64,000 bases of DNA from Furcasterigmium furcatum (GCA_001599815.1 BCIA01000002.1:6731626-6795625); one strand, 5' to 3'; shown: positions 1-12,709, numbered from the stretch's first letter. Numbers and translations are program-made. Notes: generated by a model from the letters alone, not told the origin.

Positions 1-640
1 TTGATCTGCTAAGACAGCCGTGGGCACGCATATTAAACGCCACGAACCAGAGGCTCCCGGTGGTGTTCGAACCATAGAGTACTAACGGACGCCATTGTTG
101 GTCATAACGGGCTGGATAGTGGGTGACTATAGGGAAATGCCTGTGTGTTGGGTGTGTCTTCGAACAGCCAAAGGCAAGTCACCCCTTAGCGCCCAGATCT
201 TTTATCACGTGGATAGCTTCGTTGCTAGTTGTCCCGACTCCCGAGCCTCTGATAGCCCCCTTAGAGACATTTGTTAGCTCGCCAGCCGCTAAGTACCCGA
301 ACGAAAGCGAGCCTGAGTATAAGCACTAGCCCCTACGCTATGCGAACCCCTGGTTGAACCCCCCTCTCTCGCCATGGCCCTCGTTGGCACTAAAAGATGA
401 TTAGCCTATTCCGGAGTCCTGGAGACTAGCCTAGTGCTTGACTTCCTAGAGTTAGACTATTACTCGTCTCCGCTCCCCGCAAGCTTCCCCCGCTCTCTAT
501 GGCATGGATCTATGGGCAAGTGTGTCCCGAGGCCGGGGGAGCTCTGGGCGACTATTGGGACGGTATTACACGGCGGCCGGTCGAGATGACTCGCTCGAGA
601 AGATCTAGCCTCTAAGTGCGGTGTCGTTTAGCCTAGTAAA
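1..640. other. No recognisable gene
   Basis: Short open frames occur here but none reads like a known protein. CTAG and TA-rich words increase toward the right edge, where the RIP-mutated tract begins. Confidence 0.5.
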
Positions 641-2440
641 CGTATATTTAAAGGTTAAGTAATAACCGCTCTCTATCGTTAGTCCCTAGGTACGCACACT
701 TAAACATCTAATATCTAGCTCGCCGTATTAAAGGCTAATCATAAGTCTCCTAGTTCTTAAAATGTCTCCTTTTTTAAAGCCTAACGACCCCTCGATAAAG
801 ACGGATCACGTAGAGAAATCTATATCCGCCACCGGTAATGACTATATTTAGAAACCGGGCGATACGGCTACGGACGCCGCTGCTTAGGGCTAGGCCGCCA
901 CTAGCTATAAAAGCCTAACTCTATGGGAGACCGTGAAGACTTTTAAGATAGCTACGCTTGTCTGCTTTATGGCCGCCTTTAGTGCCGCTACCGACGGCTA
1001 TTAGATTAGGTGAGGTCTCTCTTTTATCTCCCTCGTCGGTTTCCTTATATATCGTTAGGGCGGTCGCTTATATTCTATAGTATAAACGGTAGTATTATCG
1101 CTAATAAAGGCTTTGTTAAGTAGTTTGCGATAAAGGTTAACGCTAAGGGTAAACTCTACCTAGCCTCGCCTATCCTCGTCAGCTAGGCCTCTATTATATC
1201 CGTTAGCTAGATCCTAGGTATAACTACGCTACCCTTTCTATCTAGCCGTTTTAGACGAAAGGCCTCGATATATACGTACTGGTTTATTATCGCCTATAGT
1301 GTTATCGTTGAGTGCGTCGCTACCAGCTGGCCTTACTAGCTGATCGCTAAGCTCCTGGCTGGCATCGGCGTCGGCTATATATAGTTTACTATACCTTTAT
1401 ATATTTTAGAGGTCGCCCCGATCTATATCTACGGTAGCCTTCTTATATACTATAGCTTATAGTGGACCATTAGGTCCTTCTTCGCTTATATTGCGCTGTA
1501 GACTATAGCGCGCAATAAGCCTTATAACTAGCTTAAGCCTATATACACTTAGTGGGCTTAGGTAGGGCTGATATTTATTATCTATATTCTTCTCCTAGAG
1601 TCTCCGGCCTAGTGTGTTACCCGTGGTAAGACTGAGCAGGGCAAGAAGGCCCTTTGATAGATTAACTACGGAGTTAAGGGCTACGACGTAGACCACTAGT
1701 ACCAGATCCTTATTCTCGGCGTTAAGCATAAAAGAGCTATTACCGTCGAATAGCGTCGCGAGAGCTAAATAGCTATCTTTAAGGGCGTTAACGGTTTCCG
1801 TACTATAGTCTCCCTCTAGACTAACTTATCCACCTAGTTTATCGGCCTAACGCTATTTAGAACCTTTAGCACGTACTTCTTCTAGTAGGCTAGCCTTAAA
1901 GACCCCTTTATAATTAAGTGTATCGTCTCGGGCATTAACATCGCTACTATCTTCGTTATTATCTTCTCTGCCGATATCATCGGTCGCAGGCTTATTACTT
2001 ATTACGCTATAACTCTCGCCTAGACCGCCTACGTTGCTATTAGAATCCTCGGCGTCTCACTATAGGTTAAGGCGACTAACTATATCTTCGTCTTATTCGC
2101 CTATCTATAGAGTAAGTCGATACCCTATATTCTCGGCTTAAACCTAGCGCTTAGAAGCTAACGTGTGGGAACCGATAGACATCGGTATAACGGGGAACGG
2201 CGCCGCCGGCTAGGGATTTATTAGCGAGATCTCTACTTAGCGTCTACGACCCTATACGGCCGGCTTTAGGGCTACTACGACCTATATTATAGGCGTCGTT
2301 ATAAGCGTCTTGGTCCCCTATATGGTCAACGCTAACCAGTGGGCCTAGGGCTTTAAGACCGGCTGGTTCTATGCCGGAGTCGGCCTCCCCTTTACTATTA
2401 GGATGTAGCTTCTTATCCCCGAGACCCGCGGGTATATACC
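640..2440. repeat. RIP-mutated tract
   Basis: Across this stretch CA and TG dinucleotides are strikingly rare while TA, TAG and CTA words are abundant, which is the signature of repeat-induced point mutation acting on CpA (C to T on either strand). The effect fades near 2300-2440, where intact CAG and TGG codons reappear, and is absent from about 2509 on. The mutated body is a single gene rather than an obvious transposon, so the tract implies that this gene was once present in a duplicated segment. Confidence 0.8.
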
Positions 2441-2629
2441 GAGAGCCTCTGCTTGCTTCGTTGAGCAACGCGAGAGCGGACCAAGATAAGTGCTAACACA
2501 CCGTGTAGTCGCAGCGCTGCTGAGCTGGACGAGCTGTTCGAGCGTAAGATCAAGCCTTGGAGGTTCCACAAGACCCAAACTGCCACGCAGAGGCTGCTGG
2601 AGAGCGAGCAAAACGAGAAGGCTGACTAG
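762..2629 (+). pseudogene. RIP-inactivated MFS sugar transporter
   Basis: Reading from the ATG at 762, the frame gives a hexose/alpha-glucoside permease of the sugar-porter MFS family, but more than twenty codons are TAG where the family has Gln (CAG) or Trp (TGG). Recognisable pieces include WETVKTFKIATL near the start, a DIIGRR loop after the middle helices, and GWFYAGVGLPFTI followed by IPETRG near the end. At least three introns still have GT..AG ends: about 1011-1079, about 2114-2187 and 2432-2508. The last exon (2509-2629) reads RSAAELDELFERKIKPW and ends at TAG 2627-2629 with unmutated CAA and CAG codons. No frameshift is needed over most of the gene, so loss of function is by C-to-T/G-to-A changes alone. 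Confidence 0.85.
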
Positions 2630-4072
2630 TGCCGTCAGAGCGCTGTTATCAGCAGAGGCAAAGAGTCTTCCACGATCGCAGCTGCGATACATCATGGGAG
2701 AACATCTCAACTTCCCTTCGCTTCTACTCCCGGAGGGCTTCTCCCAATTATGTATTTATATACGGCCTTAAGTGTCTCTATAGTTCCGGCTGCCTAACGG
2801 CTCGCCTTGATTCATCACGTTTTGAGATGCTGCCAGTGGACATGATTTTGCATACGCATGAATGTATTGGTCTAGCCTCTGTCCGCTTTTGATAGTGGTG
2901 TCAACTTGGGCGAGGCCAGGAAGCGGCTCACGCCACGGGATGGATGTCCAGTCGATGTCCCCAGACAAGGACCTATGACGGTTGTTGCCCAGATGATCTC
3001 AGTCACCTCGTACTTGTGCATATGACTTTGAGCTTCTCCACAGAGGCTGACAAGCATCCCGAGCTCCGCTATTACTATGTGACCCCTGTAGGTACCATAC
3101 TCTTGATGGGGGCTGATCTGATCATGGCCAGTGAGGAGGGGAGGGGCAACCAAATGAGGGAGACACAGACACTCCGCAATTCACAGACCATGAGCCAACC
3201 AGCACACGGACAGTTGGTACCAAAGTAACACTCTCCCAGTGTCCCTGGCCTTGAAGGCTTCTAACCTCGTGGCCGTCCATGGATGGTTAAATTCATGTCG
3301 CCTGGCTAGGAAGGTGGTACGGAGTACAGACACTATTTTTACCACCAATGGCCCATTCCCGTGATCTCGAGACCCTGGGCTGGAGTGCAGTCTCCTTGGC
3401 AGCTTGGCAGCCTCGACAATTGCGCGGCCGATGCCTCGCCCCCGAACTGAGGGAATAACGGCTTCCCTCGGGCCATCGTGTGTAGGCCGTTGGCTAGACC
3501 AAATACTGTATCCCTGTGATCCTTGGAGAGGCCTCGACCAGCGCCTTCCCCATCGCCAAGCGGCGTGCGATATTTCGCGACAACTATTAATACATTGTTG
3601 GAGGTTCAAAAAGAGTGCGACGCTGGTTGCTGGCCAATGAGACTCAAGCACGGGGCACGTGTGAAGCGGAACAGCCTTGAATGACTTGGCGTGCTCACGT
3701 CAGCTGCTTAACAAGTCTTCAGCCAAGAGATATAGCTGCAGGAACATACTAGGACCCTGGGAATATCAACCGCATACCAATCTTGGCGATGCTTGCCATA
3801 GATCCGGACGGGGCTTGGTACACTGGACCAATGCAACGAAGTCAGGGGTCCGCGTCGGACCGGAAGATTGCCTCCTCGCGTTGTGAAGGAAGGGGAAGAA
3901 CATGATGCATCGCAAAGCACGTGCTTAAAAGGGAGTTGATGCGCCGCCTCAGCTGTGGGAGGAATGGTCGTCAGTGGCATCTTTCACTCCAACATCTCGG
4001 AGCATCCTCCGAAACCTGTCGGACGCTGCCTCATCTGTCACACGCTCTTTTGGTCAACGTTGTCCGTTGCCC
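2630..4072. other. Intergenic, no gene seen
   Basis: Open frames on both strands (for example the 156-codon frame at 3181-3651, minus) have no signal peptide, recognisable motif or plausible exon partner. The right part should hold the promoter of the gene starting at 4073. Confidence 0.5.
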
Positions 4073-7000
4073 ATGATGGTCCCAAGGTGTCTTTTAACGG
4101 CACTGGCCGTCATCGGCCACGGAATTATTTCTGCTTCGGCATATCCCACTGACCCCTTCAACACCGACCTGGCTTACATCAATGGCGAAGCCGAAAACTC
4201 AACTAGTCCCTTCACGGACTATCCTGCCGTTGTCAAGTCGCGCCAGAACAAGGTAGAGCTTCGCATCCTGCCTCTTGGTGCCTCCATCATGGAGGGATGG
4301 GGTTCCAGTACTTCCTCAGGGCATGTTGTCCTCCTTGGTCAACGCCTACGACCGCAACCTGGTCACGTTCTTGAACTGACGCTTCGCTAGCCTTCGGAAG
4401 CATGTGAGAATGGCATTGCGCCACGACGGATACGATGTGAACATGGTCGGCACCCGCCAGCACGGCAGTGACATGACCGACAGGGTGAGCCTTTGGAGAT
4501 GAATCAACTCCCTTTTCAAGGTTAGTAACGCTTACACCCCTGGCCAGGACCACGAGGCCACCGCAGGGGCCAAGATTCACGAAGCGCGCACCTATCTGAA
4601 GCGTTCCCTCCCGTACAAGCCCAACATCGTCATCATCAACGTCGGCACCAACAATGCCAACGGCAACGAGGACGTTTCCGTCGCTGGCGATATGATGGGC
4701 AGCATCGTCGACGACATCTGGAACGAGGCCGGCATGAGCGACACCTGCGTCATCCTGTCCACGCTGTTGGCCACCAATCACAGGGACGGCATGATCAACC
4801 GCATCTCCATCAACCAGCAGTACCGCGACCTCGTGAGGAACAGGGCATCGAGAAAGTGCATCTACATTGCGGACATGGAGCCTGCGGGCGCCGGTTCTGG
4901 CTTCCTTGGTCTGAACCAGCCCGTGTGGGCTGCGGGCGAGAACCCGGTCGTCCATCCCAATGTAAGGTCAAAGAGCGTCACGATATGGCCAGTTTCATGT
5001 GTTGACGTGATAAATAGGACGAGGGTCACAGAAGAATGGCGTACATTTTCTACGCCGCCATTCATCGGGCGCTCTCTGCGGGTAAGGTCAAGGCTGCGAG
5101 CCCCATGAGCCAGCAGGGTCAGCCCAACTGCGACAAGAGGGCTGGAAACGGCGAGTTTGCCGGTGAGTGACAACATGAGTCTGTGAAAGCAATCTCTCGG
5201 GGCGAGTGCTGATATTTAGCCAGCCAACACCCAGCGTGGATCGGGCCAGGGCAACGGCCGGTACTCTCACTTCTCTGCCGAGCAGGGCGGTCCAGGGGTA
5301 CGATCTCACCACGTAGTCTGCCGCTCCGAAATATCCTCTAACACTGATTGATAGCCCATCTTTGAGGTCGAGAGCCCCTGGGACCGCAACCAGTGGCGGT
5401 GGGCTCGCCTCTTCCACCGCAAGTACGACGACCTCCTCGGCTGGTACGACTACGCCCCTAACGACCACCGCTTCGGCGTCTGGAAGAACTCCGGCGACGG
5501 CCGCGGCGTATTCACCCGCATCGGCGAGAACCAGGGCGACCTGAGGGGCAACATCTACTGCATCCCGCGCGGCCTGCATTTTGCCGACGTCGACGGCGAC
5601 GGCCTCGACGACATTGTCTGCGTCTCGCCCACGGGCGACCTGCACATCTCCCGCAACATGGGCAATGGCGACCGCAACGCCAACAGGCTGCCCTCGTTCG
5701 AGTACCTAGGACAGATCATGACCGGAAAGGCGCCCCAGAACCGGGTCCGGCTGGCCGACATCGACGGCGACGGCCGCGTCGACTACGGCGTCATCCGCGA
5801 CAACGGGCACGTCGAGTTCTGGCGCAACTCGGGCACGGGCAAGACGCCCGGCTTCTGGCAGCATCTCGGCATTCGCGTGACGATGCAGCCTCACGGCCAG
5901 GCAATCGACCGGTTCGACGGCGTCCGCTTCGAGGACATCAACGGTGATGTGAGTATCCCTGGGAATACGTAGGTGTGTAGTCGGGCATGCTGCTGACGGC
6001 TTTCAGGGCCGAGACGACTGGATGTGGATGAACACCGCAGGCCAGACGACGACGTGGACCAACGCGAGAAGCTGCGCCAAGGGTCGCGAGGGCAACGGCC
6101 TCAACGTCGCCTGGCGCCAGGCTTTCTTCCGCGGCCAGGGCTCTGGCGCAACTCACGGCGGCGTCGCCCACTACCGCAACGATGACGATGACTGGGAGGA
6201 CTGGCGGCAGCGTATTCACTTTGCCCGCATATATGGCAGGGAGGAGTCGTTCCAGTACGCGGACCAGTCCGTCAAGGACTACGTCTTCATGCAGGTGGCC
6301 AAGGGCAACGACAAGACGTTCAAGTTCCGCGTCCGGGCGTGGAAGAACCTCGGCGAAGGCGGCACCAAGCTCGAGGCCGACGGCAACAAGTACTGCAACA
6401 TGCACGGCTGGGACGATGGGCGCGAGGACTACGTCTGGACCTGGTCGACCGGTGAGATGGACTGTAAGTCGAGCCCTCCATTTTGTGTCAGTGTCACTGG
6501 ACATTCGCTCACAGCAGCTTCGCAGTGTTCCCCAGCCGCGGCGTCCGTCACGTCAGGAACGGCGAGTCGTACTGGGCGCCCTGGGTTCCCACGTTCTGGA
6601 GGCCGCCTGGTGGTGCGCAGTTCGACCGGCGGAATCTTCACCTCACCGACTTCAACGGCGACGGTGCTTGCGACATTGTCTACGTCGACCCTGGCCGCAA
6701 CAACCGGGTGCGTGTCTGGATCAACAACTACCCGAGGACGAAGAGCTGGAACAACGCCTTCTCGGAGATGAGCAACGTGCCGGACCTTCAGTGCAACGAC
6801 CGCAACGGCATTGGAATTCATGATTGTACGTTGAATCACCCTCATTGAGTCGCTGTCGGTTAGGCCCTGACTAACATCCGCAACAGTGGCCGTTCGCTTC
6901 GCCGACATCTCGGGTAACGGACGCTCCGACTACCTCTGCATCAGGCCCAGCGGTCTGGTCAGGGGCCGCGTCCAGAACAACAACGGCGGGTTCGGGCCTA

Positions 7001-9299
7001 TCGTGCAGCTCAAGTTCGATGAAGGCAAGGACCGGGCGAACCTCCGCTGGGCCGACGTCAACGGCGATGGCCGGGCCGACATGATCTGGACGGACAAGTT
7101 CAACGGCAACGGCTTCGTCTGGTATAGCGACGGCCCGCACGACAACCCCTCGGCCAACTCGGGCTCGCACTGGAAATGGCGCAAAATCGGCAACCACGTC
7201 TTCGACGGCAGCTATGCCGGCACGTGCCAGTACTACGTGGATCTCGACGGCAACGGCCGCGCCGACCTGCACTCGATCAAGGGCACCTGGACCAACGACG
7301 CCGAGTCGTGGTACAACCCCGACTGTGCCCTGCGCGACGCCAAGGGTGACGATTCGGAGGGCGTCGTGGACCCGAGGCTGCCCAAGCAGCCCGGCAACGA
7401 GATCGGACAGCCTGGCCCCGGCGAGGGCCCTATCGATCCCGACGAGCCGTGCTCTCGGGACGCGGATAGTCGCGACTGGCGCCAGCACGACTGCTCGCAC
7501 AGAGCGGTCAGGGACCACGATACCTCGGACCCGAACTTCCCTCCACGCGAGAAGTGGCGCGTGCTCGACGCCCAGGGCGCGTGGCGTTCTGCGCTGGACT
7601 TCTGGCACTGCTACCGGGGTACGGGACGTGGAACAGAGCACTTCTCGAACAAGGTGAGTCCAGGAATCAGAGCCGAGACGATCCGGCATGGCCCGTCTTG
7701 GGTAAGGTGACAGCTACTGACGCGGCAGAATCACAGATCTCGGACTTCTTCCATGGCCCGCCTGGGTAAGTAGACAAGGCCCGAAAGGGGAATCCTGCGG
7801 CTGACGTTCTGTGCCCCCAATAGATTCCATTGTGAGAATTTTGGCGCAGCCGCCAACTGCGGTGGTGGTGTGAACATCGGCTGCACGGTGCCGGAGCTCG
7901 GTCCCGGCGGCGTTGCGAGGGCGGCGTCGCACTTGGTCCTCAACTCTCTTCGGAAGGTCTGGGAAGTAAGTCACCTCTACCCCGGCCGGCCGGCAGGCTT
8001 CAGTCACTGACGTTCGGGCACAGGTCCAATGGGCATGGTACGGCGCTGTGAGCGACATTTCAAACTGGGGGGAACCCGACGCGCTGGCAACCGAGTTCGG
8101 CGTGGCCGCGGACAGCGGCGCCGCGAACATTGCCATCTTCACCGACATTGCCATGATGGCTTATTCGTTGGTCATGGGCCCGGCATGGAACAAGGGTGAG
8201 ATGAACCCCGTCTTGGTGTTGGGTGCAACGGTCGATACATTTGGCTGACCGGGCTCGCAGTTCTTCAACAATCGTCTCGACCATCCTTGGGTGGCGGAAA
8301 CGCCGGCACAATCAAGGACGAGGTCAATGACTTCGTCAAGAACGGTGCAACCCTGGCAAAGGACATTTACGCCGAGAAGCACAAGGCGTACGTGACCTCC
8401 TCCCATCCTGCCCCTGTCTCTGTCTTCCCCCCCGGCGAGGATCCAGGATGTGTTGACGTTCTAACATATTTCGTGCTGTACAGGAAAACTCAACGAGGCG
8501 CCGAAGTCATGGTCCGCCAGGCTATGCAGGATGTCGCCAACAGCTGGCGGGAGGGCCTCGAAAACGCCACCTCCCAGATCTTCAACGGACAAGACCAGAA
8601 CATCCTCAAGCTCTCCATGCTCATATCCGACGGAGCCATGCTCGAGTGGGACGTGACCAGGGCGCTGACCCCCTCCGAAATGCTCCCCCAGCTGAAGAAG
8701 GCCCTCAACGCCCTTCTCATCCCCATCACGTGGGATGTCTCCGCGAGCAAGTTGTACCCGGTCATCATCAGGGTGAGTGACAACCTTTGCGAGGTTGCTG
8801 TGAGACCGAGACTGACCCCCTCTAGGAGGAAATCGGCTGCAACGAGTCGCCACACATTGACTGGACCAACGACGGCGTCCGCTACATGTCCTCGGCGGCA
8901 TACCGCAAGCGACACTGCGGTGACTGGACCGGCCAGCACAGCTACTGGCTGATCGGGCCGCGGGACTTCGGCGCGTGCACGACGAACGCGCAGTCGGATC
9001 CCAGCTGCACCTACTTTGAGCTGCCGCCGGGCTACACGGCCCTGGAGAACGACAAGTACGGCATCACCGCCCGGGAGGTCGTCGAGGGCTCAATCAACAC
9101 CTGGATCGCGCACGGGCGCCGGAACGGAGCACCGGTCCCCGAGGCCAGCACGGATGTCGTCGATCAGTTCATTCAGAGGGACGTCCGCTCTCCCGGCGTC
9201 TTCAGGATCCCCATCTGCGACATGCTTGAGGCGAGGGAGAACTGGTACAGGGCGTACAGGGGCGCGACGCCGTGGAAGAACTTCCCCTGCAACGAGTAA
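4073..9299 (+). CDS. Secreted SGNH hydrolase with FG-GAP repeats and chitinase-like tail
   Basis: The model has 15 exons: 4073-4320, 4391-4484, 4548-4961, 5018-5162, 5224-5297, 5355-5948, 6007-6463, 6526-6825, 6887-7653, 7737-7765, 7824-7965, 8024-8195, 8261-8387, 8484-8772, 8826-9299. They sum to 4326 nt (1441 aa). The start at 4073 gives a hydrophobic signal peptide of about 23 residues. Residues ~65-290 form a GDSL/SGNH esterase: block I PLGAS with Ser70, block III GTNN at 147-150, and block V with Asp253 and His256 (HPNDEGH). About six FG-GAP/VCBS-like calcium-loop repeats follow (DVDGDGLDD, DIDGDGRVD, DFNGDGACD, DISGNGRSD, DVNGDGRAD, DLDGNGRAD). The C-terminal ~440 residues, with FHCENF and a Cys-rich end, resemble the region that follows GH18 in killer-toxin-like class V chitinases; that last match is inference. 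The first intron appears to be GC-AG. An extracellular carbohydrate or polyester deacylase is likely. Confidence 0.85.
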
Positions 9300-9385
9300 G
9301 GAGTAGGCGGTGGCCGAATGTGAATGGGCACGTTCACCGCGTCATAGTAACTATGGATACCAAATAGTGATGGTACTTTTCAATG

Positions 9386-9452
9386 GTAAGTGAGGAGATT
9401 TATCTCTATCAACCAATATAGCTTCCCTCCGTCATGCCCATACGCCTCTTTG
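9386..9452 (+). repeat. Dispersed short repeat, copy A
   Basis: The left half GGTAAGTGAGGAGATTTATC matches copy B (11415) with about four mismatches in 31 nt. The right half, TCATGCCCATACGCCT, matches copy C (12641) exactly and copy D (42921) closely. It lies between the 3' ends of two convergent genes. It may be the terminus of a degraded mobile element. Confidence 0.6.
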
Positions 9453-9610
9453 AAATGATGGTACAAAGTAAACGCCAGTCCCGCTCTCTAGTCTAAAGAC
9501 ATCCATGGATGCTAAGCCCTCCGCCATTAAACCTGGCTATCATAGTAGCCACGCCGTCTATCACGAGTCAACCCCTCTACCTTTCGCCTTGTACATTCCG
9601 CCCTAACCGA

Positions 9611-11309
9611 TTACACTGGGACTCCGGTGTCCTTCATCTTCCCGGCGTCCAACTTCTTCCACGACATACCCAGACCGGCCAGGAAGCTCACGCCTCTCGC
9701 AGCAATCATCACCGCGAACACGACTTTCAGAGCATCCATATAAGACACTTGAACCCCATGTAGCACCGCACCATCGAAGTTGTCTTCAAGATTGTAGGCA
9801 CCAGCAGCGATGACTTCCCCAGGGGACAACGTCGGTACCTCCGTCACGAGGCTCTGTCGTAGAGTGCTGGAGAACCCGGCGTTGGCCGCACTGACCAAGA
9901 AAGCGCCGCCGAGCGTCTGGAACAAGAGGACCAGTGATGTGGCCACCGACATGTCGGCCCGGTCGGCGCGATCTTGGCCGATCAGGATCGGGATGTTCAT
10001 TCCCAGACCGGTGCCGAAACCCCATAGGATCTGGAAGCCGATCCAGCGGGCACTCGAGGTGTTGAGGTCGAGCATGTAGAGAAGGCCGGCGGCGATGACG
10101 GAGATGACACCCGAGGCATGGAGATAGGGCGTCACGACACCCGTGACAGACATGATACCACCGAAGACCAGGATGGCGACACCACTGGCAATGATGGTGG
10201 GCAGATAGTTGATGCCAGACTGCAGCGCGCTGACTCCGTCGATGGCCTGGAAGTAGATGGGCAGGTAGTACTCGGAGATGAAGAAGCCTCCGGACAGGAA
10301 GAAGATGACTGCGCATGCGACGGCGATATCACGTATGCGGGCGATGCGGCTGGGGATCATGGCATTGTCGCCCTGATACCACTCCCACACGCCGAAAAGG
10401 GCGGAGATGGCGACGAATCCGACAAGGAGGCCCGCGACCCTCGCAGAGCCCCAGCTCTCGCCGTTACCGGCGTATTGCAGAGCCAGGGTGTAGGCGATGC
10501 TGAGGCCCATGACGAGCGCAACGCCGACAGGGTCCAAGTGCCACAGCTTCTTTGCGAAGGTCTCCTGCTTGGGCTTCCATGACGCCGGGGTGCGGAAGAA
10601 GATGAGCAGGAAAACAGCTGCGGCACCGCCGAGAGGAAGGTTGATCCAGAAGCACCATCGCCAGCCCAGGCCGGTCGTCAACGCTCCGCCGATCAAGGGC
10701 CCGCTGACGGCGCCGATGGTAGCAGAGACGCCGATGATGCCGAGGTAAATGGGCCGCTTTCGGGGCGGGCCGATGAGTCCGGCGACTAGGAAGGCTCCCG
10801 AGGACATGCCGGCGGCTCCGAGACCAGTGACGGCGCGGCCGATGATCAAGGCCACGGACGACTGGGCGGTGGCAGCGACGATGCTCCCGAGCTCAAAGAT
10901 GATCAAGGAGACGATCAGGGCTGGTTTCAGGGGAAAGTAGCGGAATGCCTTGCCCCATGACGACTGAAAGCCGGCGACCACGAAGAAGAAGACGGAAGCA
11001 TACCACGAGACATCAGCCAGACCAAAGTCGGATGTGATGCTCGGGATGGCCGTGGCGAGGATGGTCTGGCACAGGACGAGTTAGATGACAGGGCGAGAAT
11101 AGGAGGAATGGTGCGGGAGAACATACCGTGTCGAGCGGCATGAGGAAGACGCAGAGGACCAAGGCCATGATGACGGCGACTAGGCGAATTCCAGTCGGAT
11201 ACTCGTTGGGGTCAACATCTTTCTCCGACTCGTTTTGGTCCGGCCCCCTTGACGACGTAGGCGGCGCCGTTTCGGCTTCGACCTTGACTGGACTCCTTTC
11301 AGCTTCCAT
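9611..11309 (-). CDS. MFS drug/metabolite efflux transporter (DHA2-like)
   Basis: There are two exons, 11309-11127 and 11065-9611, separated by a 61-nt GT..AG intron; together they encode 545 aa. The protein starts with a charged cytosolic tail of ~40 residues and then has about 14 hydrophobic segments. Family signatures include the first-helix end LMPLDT, an RAVTGLGAAG segment, and the antiporter motif C region GPLIGGALTTGLGWRWCF. This matches 14-TM proton antiporters of fungal toxin and azole efflux, acting at the plasma membrane. There is no biosynthetic gene next to it, so the exported compound cannot be inferred. The gene is bracketed by two near-identical ~31-bp direct repeats (9386 and 11415). 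Confidence 0.9.
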
Positions 11310-11414
11310 GTTGTCGCTTGTCCTTGTTTTGATTTTCTTGTCAGGAGTGTCGAATTTGAGGGTGCTGGATGGTGAAGGACTTGTAGATGATAGAAAGAAA
11401 GTTGGCAGTTCACT

Positions 11415-11445
11415 GGTAAGTAAGGAGATCTATCTACATCAACCA
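11415..11445 (+). repeat. Dispersed short repeat, copy B
   Basis: GGTAAGTAAGGAGATCTATC and the following 11 nt match copy A with about four mismatches. It lies about 105 bp upstream of the MFS start codon in the same orientation as copy A, so the two copies flank the transporter gene. The right half seen in copies A, C and D (CATGCCCA...) is absent here. Confidence 0.55.
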
Positions 11446-12640
11446 CAGGAATGCAATAATTATATATATTCATACAGGAGGCCTGAGTAAGGGATAATGA
11501 CTGCATTCGCGGGCTCGGACACGCTCACGATGGCACACAACCAGGGTGTTGCTACTCGAACAGGACGGAGTACTGAGTTGCGGAATTCAAGTTTGCGGAG
11601 TTGTGGCAGTGACTGTACGTTGCATTGTGACCGTGCGGACTAGCGGAGTCTACTTACAGCCCAGGGAGTGCTCAGTGAGCTCGGGATCATTGGGGCTGAT
11701 TCTGCGGAGTAGGTAGCGGACTTTGACTGGAGGACCCCAGGAATGCAGAAGGGAAGACAGCAACAAAGCCTGTATCCGCGTACCTAGGACAAGCCCGGGG
11801 ATAATGGACCCCAACGTGATTATGACAGCAGGCGGCAAGCCAACCACTGGGCAATTGAAACAAAAAGGTAGATTACAGCTGTCGGCCAAGGACAAGCAGA
11901 AATGTGCAACGGTCCTATTCTCAGATTTCCATCGTCTCGCTCCGATGTCCAGCCGGTGTATCGGGAGCATCTTTACCTCTCCAACCACATGGGAGGAAAA
12001 TCTAAAAGCCAATCAGGCTGCATTGGAGACAACCCAAAGAGTCCGACTGCGTCCGCAGCAGCACCAGCAACGCGCAGCCAGAATACGCGTATCGTCCAAC
12101 CCGCTATCCCCGCGACGCCGAGCGCCAGACAGTTATCGTCGCGCGCGGCAACGATGTCATCGGGCTCGAAGCATGCAACCAGATGCTGCTGCTCGGCGTC
12201 GACTCATCGTGGCTGGCCACAGCGTGTCCAGTGGCACGTTAGCAAACAGGCCCAGCACCTGGAATCAATATGACAGAGGGTGGCAGATGGACACACCTGT
12301 GTAAGTCGCCATGCTCGGACTGGCCAACTGTGGCACGTGTCGCCCACAAACTCGGCACCCATTCAGACCACTTAAACCCAGCCACCTTCGAACACTCGGC
12401 ATCCTTGAGTGCTCAACGACCCTTCCCTCGACCCAAAACTCGGCCACCCTTGCCTCTGAAGACCCCCTTGCGAAGAAATTAGATTCCTACGAAACTTTGC
12501 CTACTTAACAAAACGCGCCCGACATAAGCAGACCTTCTACAGCCGTCGCCTACGTTCGCGTCCTGCTTTAGTCACGATGGGCCCCTAGCAGCGGTATAGT
12601 AAATCTAACGAGGACAGCAAAACACTTCTAGCATTTAATA

Positions 12641-12709
12641 GCAAGTGAGGATATTTATCTATGTCAATGTATCTTTTCTCGGCATCATGCCCATACGCCT
12701 GTTTGTATT
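12641..12709 (+). repeat. Dispersed short repeat, copy C
   Basis: AAGTGAGGATATTTATCTAT is followed after a short spacer by TTTTCTCGGCATCATGCCCA and TACGCCTGTTTG. It aligns with copy A over both halves and with copy D (42921) over the TTTTCTCGGC(A/G)TCATGCCCA stretch. Confidence 0.6.

Noticed and set aside
5088..8904. Several long minus frames under the SGNH/FG-GAP gene
   Set aside because: Compositionally mirror images of the Gly/Asp/Asn-rich repeats; the plus-strand exons join in phase and contain catalytic motifs.
12049..12256. Short + frame with QTVIVARGNDVIGLEACNQM, LysM-like at first sight
   Set aside because: No LysM cysteine or Asn-Pro pattern, no signal peptide and no exon partners; left unannotated.
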